This document shows positions 57,924 to 64,000 of a DNA stretch of 64,000 nucleotides, one piece after another. The notes beneath the pieces are model-generated. The model was not told the origin of the DNA. It did no database searches and saw only the letters and a list, made by a program, of their open reading frames with translations. The position numbers and the translations under genes are program-made. The stretch comes from Mycolicibacterium brumae (lineage in GTDB: Bacteria > Actinomycetota > Actinomycetes > Mycobacteriales > Mycobacteriaceae): positions 2,480,001 to 2,544,000 of the forward strand of contig NZ_CP104302.1 of assembly GCF_025215495.1 (NCBI RefSeq), in the 5' to 3' direction. Positions within the stretch are counted from its first letter, which is position 1; each line of letters starts with the position of its first letter.

Positions 57924-59176
57924 CAGACCGGCCGCACCTGGCCGTCGCCCCACACGATCCATTTGGTCGAGGTCAGTTCGGTCAGCCCCATCGGGCCGCG
58001 GGCGTGCAGTTTCTGGGTGGAAATGCCGATCTCGGCGCCGAATCCGAACTGCTCGCCGTCGGTGAAGGAGGTGGCGGCGTTGACCATCACCGCGGCGGCG
58101 TCCACGCGGTCGGTGAACCGTTGCGCGGCAGCCAGATCGGTGGTGACGATCGCCTCGGTGTGCCCGGTGCCATAAGTGTTGACGTGCTCGATGGCGGCGT
58201 CGACGCCGTCGACGACCGCCACCGCGATGTCGAGGGACAGGAACTCCTCGCGCAGTTGGTCCTCGGTCGGATGGGTGTGCACGGTGACGCCGGCGTCGGT
58301 GAGCGCCTCGATCAGCCGCGGCAGCGCGTGCTCGGCGATGGCGGCGTCGATCAGCAGCGACTCGGCGGCGTTGCACACCGAGGGCCGGCGGGTTTTGGAG
58401 TTCAGCAGGATCTTCTCGGCGACATCGAGGTCGGCGTCGGCGTGCACATACACGTGGCAGTTGCCGGTGCCGGTCTCGATGGTCGGCACGGTGGCGTCGC
58501 GTACAACGGCGTCGATCAGCCCGGCGCCGCCGCGCGGGATGGCCACGTCGACCAGTCCGCGCGCCTGGATGAGGTGGGTGACGGTGGCGCGGTCGGCCGC
58601 CGACAGCAGTTGCACGGTGTCGGCGGGCAGGTTCTCCCCGACCATGGCGTCGCGCAGGGTGGTGACCAGCGCCGCATTGGAGTTGGCCGCCGAGGAGCTG
58701 CCGCGTAGCAGCACCGCGTTGCCGGATTTGAGGGTGAGGCCGAACGCGTCCACGGTGACGTTGGGGCGGCCTTCGTAGACGATGCCGACCACGCCGAGCG
58801 GGACCCGCTGCTGGCGCAGCCGCAGTCCATTGGGCAGGGTGCGCCCGCGCAGCACCTCGCCGATCGGGTCGGGCAGGCCGGCCACCTGGCGCAGCCCGGC
58901 GGCGATGCCGTCGACGCGCTGCGGGTTCAGCGCGAGCCGGTCCAGCATCGCTTCGGAGGTGCCGGCGGCGCGCGCGACGTCCAGGTCTTCGGCGTTGGCG
59001 GCCAGGATGGCGTCCACGGCGCCGAGCACCGCGTCGGCGGCGGCGTGCAGCGCGCGGTCCTTGACGGTGGTGGTGAGCGTGGCGAGTTCACGGCTGGCCA
59101 CCCGAGCGCGACGGGCGGCGTCGTGCACGTCCCGACGCAGATCGTCACTGGTGGCCGTTGCGGCCTGCGAGGTCAT
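57923..59176 (-). CDS. proA: Gamma-glutamyl phosphate reductase
   Basis: Reduces gamma-glutamyl phosphate to glutamate semialdehyde in proline synthesis. The 417 residues include [40 protein letters not shown], the catalytic Cys in [17 protein letters not shown], and [20 protein letters not shown]. It is expressed with the MoxR and VWA genes by overlap. Confidence 0.96.
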   Translation of the reverse strand: MTSQAATATSDDLRRDVHDAARRARVASRELATLTTTVKDRALHAAADAVLGAVDAILAANAEDLDVARAAGTSEAMLDRLALNPQRVDGIAAGLRQVAGLPDPIGEVLRGRTLPNGLRLRQQRVPLGVVGIVYEGRPNVTVDAFGLTLKSGNAVLLRGSSSAANSNAALVTTLRDAMVGENLPADTVQLLSAADRATVTHLIQARGLVDVAIPRGGAGLIDAVVRDATVPTIETGTGNCHVYVHADADLDVAEKILLNSKTRRPSVCNAAESLLIDAAIAEHALPRLIEALTDAGVTVHTHPTEDQLREEFLSLDIAVAVVDGVDAAIEHVNTYGTGHTEAIVTTDLAAAQRFTDRVDAAAVMVNAATSFTDGEQFGFGAEIGISTQKLHARGPMGLTELTSTKWIVWGDGQVRPV

Positions 59177-59206
59177 CCTTGCAGCTTATCCCCGGGCCGA
59201 TAGGCC

Positions 59207-61510
59207 TCAGGCGGGCCGGTGGATCAGCAGCGGCAGCACCGCCGTCGCGCCCGCTTCGCGCAGTTTGGCGGCCGCGACCGTCACCGGCCAGCCGGTGCCG
59301 CTGGAGTCGACGGTCAGCAACACGGTCTTCCCGCTCACCTCCTCCGCCAACTCAGGGGTCACCTTCAGCGCCGCGCGCCAGTGCGCGGCTTCCTCCGCGC
59401 CAGAGGCGTCCCGTCCGGGCGGGGCGTCACCGGGGACCGGAAACTGTGCCCGCGCCAGTCGGCCGACCTCCGCGATCCGGTCGGCGACCGGCTGCGCCGG
59501 GCTGCCGGATCCAATGAGCTGCAGCGACACCACCACCTCGGGGCGGTGCGCCCACTGGTTGCGCCATCGGGTCAGCGCGCCGATCGCGGCGTCGCTCAGT
59601 TCGGCGGCGGCGGCCGGATCACCGGCGCTCGCCGCGGCGATCACGCCGGTCCATTCCGGGGCGTCGGCGTGCACCAGCACCCGGCCGGGTTCGGCGACCA
59701 GCGTGGCGGGGATCCGGCCGCGCGCGCCGAACACCCCGCCGGGCCACATCTTCCGCGGCTCCAGCACCAAGGTGTTGGCCCGCAGCGTGGCGGCGACGGT
59801 GCGCATTGTCTGCTCCCCCGCCGGATCGCCCATCGCATCGGGCAGGTCGCCGAGGCAGACCGAGCAGCGTCCGCACGCGGCGGCCGCCGGGTCGTCGAGG
59901 GATTCGGTCAGCAGCTGCATCAGACAGCGCTGGCCGCGGGTGTAGGCCCGCATGATCTCGGCTTCGCGGCGACGGGTCGCGATAACGCTCTCGTAGTGCT
60001 CGGCGTCGTAACTCCACGGTTTGCCGGTGGCGCGCCAGCCACCGTCGAGCCGCTCGACCGCGCCGTCGACGGCCAGTTGCTTGAGCATCAACTCGATGCG
60101 GGTGCGGCGGATCCCGGTGGAGGCTTCCAGGGTCACTACGGACGGCGGGTTAGCGAGGCTCGGCGGAGCTTGCGGAGCCGAGTCGAAGCTGGACCCGCCC
60201 ATAGAATAGGGCGGGTTAGCGAGGCTCGGCGGAGCTTGCGGAGCCGAGTCGAAGCTGGACCCGCCCATCGAATAGGGCGGGTTAGCGAGGCTCGGCGGAG
60301 CTTGCGGAGCCGAGTCGAAGCTGGACCCGCCCATCGAATAGGGCGGGCCCGCGCCGCTTTCGTCGGCGAGGGCGGCCAGCACCCGGGCCATCTGGCCGGG
60401 GTCGGGGATGCTGGCGGTGGCGAAGTAGTCCCAGATGCCGGCGTCGGCGGGTGAGGGCAGCAACGCGACCACGGCGTGGTCGATGGCACGCCCGGCGCGT
60501 CCCACCTGCTGGTAGTAGCTCACCGGCGAGGGCGGGCTGCCGATGTGCACGACGAAGCCCAGGTCGGGTTTGTCGAATCCCATCCCGAGCGCGGAGGTGG
60601 CGATGAGCGCCTTGACCCGGTTCTCCCGCAGCGCGTCCTCCAGACCGGCGCGCGCGTCGGCGTCGAGTTGGCCGGTGTAGGCGGCGACCGGGGTGTCCGG
60701 GCGCACGGCGTGGATCGCGTCGACCAGGCGCTGCGCGTCGGCGACGGTCAGCACGTAGACGATCCCCGATCCCGGCAGCGATTCCAGGTTGTCCACCACC
60801 CAGCCGTAGCGGGCCAGCGGCGACATCGCGGGCAGCACGTTGAGCTGCAGGGAGCGCCGGGCCAGCGGCCCGCGCAGCACCAGCGGCTGATTGCCCAGTT
60901 GGGCGGCCACGTCATCGGTGACCCGCGCGTTCGCGGTGGCGGTGGTGGCCAGCACCGGCGTCTGTGGGTTCAGCCGGGTCAGCACGTCGGACACCCGACG
61001 GTAATCGGGCCGGAAGTCGTGTCCCCAGTCGGACACCGAATGCGCCTCGTCGATCACCAGCAGACCCAGCGCGCCTTCCAGGGCGGCGAGCACCCGGCGG
61101 CCGAAGGACGGGTTGGCGAGCCGTTCCGGGGACACCAGCAGCACGTCGATCTCACCGTTGGCGAGTTGCGCCTCGATGGCGTTCCACTCATCGAAATTCG
61201 ACGAGTTGAGGGTGGCGGCGCGCAGCCCGGCCCGGCCGGCGGCGACGACCTGGTCACGCATCAGCGACAACAGCGGCGAGACGATGAGCGCCGGGCCGGC
61301 GCCTTCGTCCCGGCGGATCGCGGTGGCCGCCCAGTACACCGCCGATTTGCCCCAGCCGGTGGCCTGGACCACCAGCACCCGGGCTGATGGCTCCAACAGC
61401 GCGGCGACGGCGCGACGCTGATCGTCGCGCAGCCGGGCGCCCGGCCCGGCGAGCGCCTCGATGACCTCGGTCGCCCGTTTCTCCCTGGCCCCGGTCAGCT
61501 CGTCTGCCAT
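59207..61510 (-). CDS. RecQ-family DNA helicase with internal 22-residue repeats
   Basis: A 767-residue superfamily 2 helicase. Domain 1 has VVQATGWGKSAVYWAA (motif I) and VIDEAHSVSDWGHDFRPDYR (motif II); domain 2 has ATSALGMGFDKPDLGFV and SYYQQVGRAGRA (motif VI). A zinc-binding segment is CGRCSVCLGD. The C-terminus (VLLTVDSSGTGWPVTVAAAK) resembles a phosphoribosyltransferase-type loop. Between helicase core and zinc segment, residues 389-454 are three exact copies of a 22-residue unit (PPYSMGGSSFDSAPQAPPSL plus AN). ATG at 61510 with GAGGGGCGG upstream. Confidence 0.9.
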   Translation of the reverse strand: MADELTGAREKRATEVIEALAGPGARLRDDQRRAVAALLEPSARVLVVQATGWGKSAVYWAATAIRRDEGAGPALIVSPLLSLMRDQVVAAGRAGLRAATLNSSNFDEWNAIEAQLANGEIDVLLVSPERLANPSFGRRVLAALEGALGLLVIDEAHSVSDWGHDFRPDYRRVSDVLTRLNPQTPVLATTATANARVTDDVAAQLGNQPLVLRGPLARRSLQLNVLPAMSPLARYGWVVDNLESLPGSGIVYVLTVADAQRLVDAIHAVRPDTPVAAYTGQLDADARAGLEDALRENRVKALIATSALGMGFDKPDLGFVVHIGSPPSPVSYYQQVGRAGRAIDHAVVALLPSPADAGIWDYFATASIPDPGQMARVLAALADESGAGPPYSMGGSSFDSAPQAPPSLANPPYSMGGSSFDSAPQAPPSLANPPYSMGGSSFDSAPQAPPSLANPPSVVTLEASTGIRRTRIELMLKQLAVDGAVERLDGGWRATGKPWSYDAEHYESVIATRRREAEIMRAYTRGQRCLMQLLTESLDDPAAAACGRCSVCLGDLPDAMGDPAGEQTMRTVAATLRANTLVLEPRKMWPGGVFGARGRIPATLVAEPGRVLVHADAPEWTGVIAAASAGDPAAAAELSDAAIGALTRWRNQWAHRPEVVVSLQLIGSGSPAQPVADRIAEVGRLARAQFPVPGDAPPGRDASGAEEAAHWRAALKVTPELAEEVSGKTVLLTVDSSGTGWPVTVAAAKLREAGATAVLPLLIHRPA
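60144..60341. repeat. Three tandem 66-bp palindromic repeats inside the helicase gene
   Basis: Units begin at 60144, 60210 and 60276 with GGCGGGTTAGCGAGG; six bases of a fourth follow. Copies 2 and 3 are identical and copy 1 differs at one base (CATAGAATAG versus CATCGAATAG). Each unit has inverted ends (GGCGGGT / ACCCGCC) and inner arms (CTCGGC / GCCGAG), so it can fold into a branched hairpin. It stays in frame on the minus strand. Confidence 0.93.
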
Positions 61511-61578
61511 GGTCCGCCCCTCGTGGTGATGCCGATGCCTCACGGTATCGGGAGAGCCCGACAAGTCGAGCGGCGTCG

Positions 61579-61584
61579 TAGTCT
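61579..61584 (+). promoter_or_regulatory. -10 box of the ribokinase gene
   Basis: TAGTCT, six bases before the GTG at 61591. Confidence 0.5.
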
Positions 61585-61590
61585 GGGCTG

Positions 61591-62460
61591 GTGTCAAAGG
61601 TGACCGTGGTCGGCAGCGTCAATATGGATCTGGTTTTCGACGTGGCGGCGCTGCCCGCGCCCGGGGAGACCGTGCTGGCCTCGGGTTTGCACCGCAGCCC
61701 GGGCGGCAAGGGCGGCAATCAGGCCGTGGCCGCGGCACGGGCCGGCGCCCAGGTCAGCGTGGTGGCGGCCGTCGGCGAAGACGACGCTGGATCGGCGCTG
61801 ATCGATCACCTGCGGGCCAACGGTGTCGCGACCGATGCGGTAACCCGATTGCCCGGACCCAGCGGCACCGCGGCGATCGTCGTCGGCGCTGCGGAGACGG
61901 GTTCGCGCGAGAACACCATCGTGGTCGCGCCCGGCGCCAATGCGCACCTGACCCTCGATGATAAGGCGGTGCGCGACGTGGTCGCCGCGGCCGATGTGGT
62001 GCTGGTGCAGCTGGAGATTCCGGCGCAGACGGCCCTGGCCGCCGCGCGCCAGGGTCGGCACAGCGGCGCGACGGTGATCCTCAACGCCTCCCCGGCCGGC
62101 GCGGACCCGGACCTGCTCGCCGAGTTGGCCGCGGTCACCGATGTGGTGATCGTGAACGAGACCGAGGCGCAGCAATGGCATTGGCAGACGCCGTATCTGG
62201 TCACCACCCGCGGGGCCGCCGGCGCGACGGTCGCCTCGGACGGTGGCACGGTGTCGGTGCCGTCGCAGCGGGTGGAGCCCGCCGACACCAGCGGCGCCGG
62301 TGATGTGTTCGCCGGGGTGCTGGCCGCGTGCTGGACCCGGATGGACCCCGAGCAGGCCGTGCGTCGCGCCACCGCCGCCGGCGCGCTGGCCACCTTGGTC
62401 CCCGGCGCGGGCGACTGCGCGCCGACCGCGGAGATGATCGAGGACGCGCTATTGCGATGA
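61591..62460 (+). CDS. rbsK: PfkB-family sugar kinase, ribokinase-like
   Basis: A 289-residue kinase. PfkB signature 1 is SPGGKGGNQAVAAARAGAQV, and signature 2 with the catalytic Asp is PADTSGAGDVFAGVLAACW. The start VGSVNMDLVFDV is typical of ribokinase. D-ribose is the probable substrate, by resemblance to M. tuberculosis Rv2436. Leaderless GTG start. It overlaps the next gene by 4 bp. Confidence 0.9.
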   Translation: MSKVTVVGSVNMDLVFDVAALPAPGETVLASGLHRSPGGKGGNQAVAAARAGAQVSVVAAVGEDDAGSALIDHLRANGVATDAVTRLPGPSGTAAIVVGAAETGSRENTIVVAPGANAHLTLDDKAVRDVVAAADVVLVQLEIPAQTALAAARQGRHSGATVILNASPAGADPDLLAELAAVTDVVIVNETEAQQWHWQTPYLVTTRGAAGATVASDGGTVSVPSQRVEPADTSGAGDVFAGVLAACWTRMDPEQAVRRATAAGALATLVPGAGDCAPTAEMIEDALLR

Positions 62461-63077
62461 ACGCGCCGCTGGTCGCGCTGGTCCTGTTCGCACTGTTCGG
62501 GATCCTCGGATTCGGTTGGCGCAGTTGGCTTCAGCATCGACGCACCGGTTCGGCGGGATTCCGGGGAGTCAGCGGCGAGCTGGGCTCGGCCGAATGGCTC
62601 GCCGGGGCGGGGTTCGCGCTGTCCATCCTCATCGCGGTGGCCGCGCCCGTTCTGCAGTGGGCAGGTGTGCTGGCGCCGGTGTCGTTCCTGGACGCGGAGT
62701 GGATCCAGTCCGGCGGTGTGCTGCTGGCGGTGTTCGGCATCTTCGGCACGGTGTACGCGCAGGTCGATATGGGTGAGTCCTGGCGCATCGGGGTCGATCC
62801 CGACGAGCGCACCGAGCTGGTCGAGTCCGGGATTTTCGGCCGGGTCCGCAATCCCATCTTCACCGCGATGCTGGTGTTCGGCGCGGGTATTGCCCTGGTC
62901 ACCCCGAATATGTTGGCGCTCACTGGATTCGCATTGCTGGTCGTCACCATTGAGATGCAGGTCCGCATCGTCGAGGAGCCGTACTTGGAGGCCGTGCACG
63001 GCGAGGTCTACCGGCGTTATGCCGCCAAGGTCGGCCGCTTCATTCCCAGCTTCGGACGGATCCCGCCCTCGGAGTGA
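62457..63077 (+). CDS. Isoprenylcysteine carboxyl methyltransferase-like membrane protein
   Basis: A 206-residue membrane protein with about four to five helices (PLVALVLFALFGILGFGW, AGFALSILIAVAAPVLQWAG). The methyltransferase signature is in the C-terminal half: RTELVESGIFGRVRNPIFTA and EEPYLEAVHGEVYRRYAAKV. The family includes ICMT and PEMT-like lipid or protein methylases; bacterial substrates are mostly unknown. It is coupled to rbsK by an ATGA overlap, as in M. tuberculosis Rv2436-Rv2437. Confidence 0.85.
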   Translation: MNAPLVALVLFALFGILGFGWRSWLQHRRTGSAGFRGVSGELGSAEWLAGAGFALSILIAVAAPVLQWAGVLAPVSFLDAEWIQSGGVLLAVFGIFGTVYAQVDMGESWRIGVDPDERTELVESGIFGRVRNPIFTAMLVFGAGIALVTPNMLALTGFALLVVTIEMQVRIVEEPYLEAVHGEVYRRYAAKVGRFIPSFGRIPPSE

Positions 63078-63098
63078 CAACGATGGCGCCATGGACAT

Positions 63099-63344
63099 AT
63101 GACGCTGACCAGTATCACTGTGACCGTCGACGAGGACGACCTCGCGTTGGTCAAGCAGGCCGCCAAGCGTGAACGCCGCCCGGAAGCCGAGCTGATCCGG
63201 GAGGCGTTCCATCTGGTCGCGATGCGACGCCGACTATGGGACACCCCGTGGCACATCCCGACTCTTGACTTCAACCGCGCGCTGTCCGCCGAGGACGGGC
63301 AAGCGATCGTCATCGATGAGATGGTTCGTCGCCAGCACCGTTGA
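63099..63344 (+). CDS. Ribbon-helix-helix (CopG-type) antitoxin-like protein
   Basis: An 81-residue protein. The RHH domain is SITVTVDEDDLALVKQAAKR followed by RRPEAELIREAFHLVAM. The C-terminal 30 residues (HIPTLDFNRALSAEDGQAIV) would be the toxin-binding part. No toxin gene follows: the only downstream frame on this strand is antisense to nadE. It may be an orphan antitoxin or a stand-alone regulator. Confidence 0.75.
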   Translation: MTLTSITVTVDEDDLALVKQAAKRERRPEAELIREAFHLVAMRRRLWDTPWHIPTLDFNRALSAEDGQAIVIDEMVRRQHR

Positions 63345-63381
63345 TCCAACGGCACGGAACCGAGGAAGTCGCGTCGACGCC

Positions 63382-64000
63382 TCAGCTCTCCGGGATGTCC
63401 CGGTCGATCTCGGCGAGCCAGGTGCGCGCGGACATGTCCGACGGGGCGCGCCAGTCCCCGCGCGGGGACAGCGATCCGCCGCGGGACACCTTGGGCCCGT
63501 TCGGCATCGCCGAGCGTTTGAACTGTGAGAACGAATAGAACCGTTGCGCGAAAACCTTCAGCCAGGAACGGATTTCGGCCAGCGAGTACTGCGGCCGGGA
63601 ATCGTCGGGGTACCCCGGCGGCCAGACGCCGGACCCGGCGTCCCGCCAGGCGTGCCAGGCCAGGAAGGCGATCTTGGCCGGAGTGAAGCCCCAGCGCAGC
63701 GCGTGGAACAGCGAGAAATCCTGCAGCGGGTACGGCCCGACGACCGCTTCGCTGCTCTGCACAGGTCCCCCGCCGTCGGTGGGCACCAACTCCGGGGTGA
63801 TCTCGGTGTCCAGCACGCTCTGCAGCACGTTGCTGACGTCGCTGCCGAACTCCCCGTTGGCCATCACCCACCGAATCAGGTGCTGGATAAGGGTTTTCGG
63901 CACGCCACCGTTGACGTTGTAGTGCGACATCTGGTCGCCGACGCCGTAGGTCGACCAACCCAGCGCGAGTTCGGACAGGTCCCCGGTGCCCAGCACGATC
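63382..64000 (-). CDS. nadE: Glutamine-dependent NAD synthetase, C-terminal part
   Basis: The last 206 codons of NadE; the 5' part lies beyond the window. The visible part begins [20 protein letters not shown], part of the ATP-binding NAD synthetase domain, with [20 protein letters not shown] and the family ending [20 protein letters not shown]. The missing part should contain the CN-hydrolase glutaminase domain. Position after rbsK and the methyltransferase matches M. tuberculosis Rv2438c. Confidence 0.94.
   Translation of the reverse strand, partial: IVLGTGDLSELALGWSTYGVGDQMSHYNVNGGVPKTLIQHLIRWVMANGEFGSDVSNVLQSVLDTEITPELVPTDGGGPVQSSEAVVGPYPLQDFSLFHALRWGFTPAKIAFLAWHAWRDAGSGVWPPGYPDDSRPQYSLAEIRSWLKVFAQRFYSFSQFKRSAMPNGPKVSRGGSLSPRGDWRAPSDMSARTWLAEIDRDIPES

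Noticed and set aside
60144..60341. CRISPR array
   Set aside because: The units are adjacent with no unique spacers and remain in frame within a helicase gene.
63341..63538. A toxin gene following the CopG-type antitoxin
   Set aside because: This plus-strand frame is antisense to conserved nadE codons and shows no toxin motif.

Overview
This window is mycobacterial chromosome (Mycobacteriaceae, most likely a non-tuberculous Mycobacterium or Mycolicibacterium). The signs are high GC, many GTG starts, 4-bp GTGA/ATGA gene overlaps, TANNNT -10 boxes placed 6-7 bases before leaderless starts, and long runs of genes that match M. tuberculosis loci in order: pepR-gpsI-rpsO-ribF-sirR, truB-pptT-pptH, dinF-nrnA-rbfA-infB-ylxR-nusA-rimP, lepA through holA, comEC-comEA-degV-octT-gpgP-rsfS-nadD, proA, and rbsK-nadE. 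Several blocks that are distant from one another in M. tuberculosis are adjacent here.

Layout. 0-3 kb: a cut-off secreted protein, YchJ, DUF4334, a Tat-exported class A beta-lactamase and a two-domain VOC protein. 3-12 kb: RNA turnover and translation (pepR, pnp, rpsO), flavin synthesis (ribF), the metalloregulator sirR, truB, and the opposed pair pptT/pptH. 12-18.2 kb: a CocE-type hydrolase, small DUF proteins, a crotonase, twin membrane proteins, and a fluoride-resistance operon (riboswitch, two CrcB subunits, DUF190). 18.2-27.7 kb: a secreted protein, then the rimP-nusA-ylxR-infB-rbfA-nrnA-dinF operon, interrupted by a YefM-YoeB toxin-antitoxin module. 27.8-32.5 kb: two exported DUF4439-region proteins, then a cobalamin riboswitch driving metE and an unusual mycobacterial-type MTHFR. 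32.5-38.2 kb: a cysteine-free TQXA-domain protein preceded by a poly-cysteine leaderless leader peptide, diverging from a family 2A encapsulin operon (shell, desulfurase cargo, cysK, cysE). 38.5-48.2 kb: heme oxygenase, lepA, a MazF-like protein, the transglutaminase/alpha-E/ATP-grasp trio, rpsT and holA. 48.2-49.9 kb: an eroded DUF817 gene and a small lower-GC island with an EndoU-type toxin candidate and a possible partner. 49.9-64 kb: comEC/comEA, DegV, methylglucose-lipopolysaccharide genes (octT, gpgP) inside the nadD-rsfS operon, a MoxR-VWA pair, proA, a RecQ-like helicase carrying three perfect 22-residue repeats, ribokinase, a methyltransferase, an orphan CopG antitoxin, and the 3' end of nadE.

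The genes that act together most clearly are the sulfur and one-carbon set at 28.9-38.2 kb. MTHFR supplies methyl-THF to MetE and both are switched off by B12. CysE and CysK make cysteine, the encapsulated desulfurase strips sulfur from it, and the shell probably stores that sulfur. The poly-Cys leader next door is a predicted cysteine sensor. No tRNA, rRNA, CRISPR array, prophage or insertion sequence was seen.
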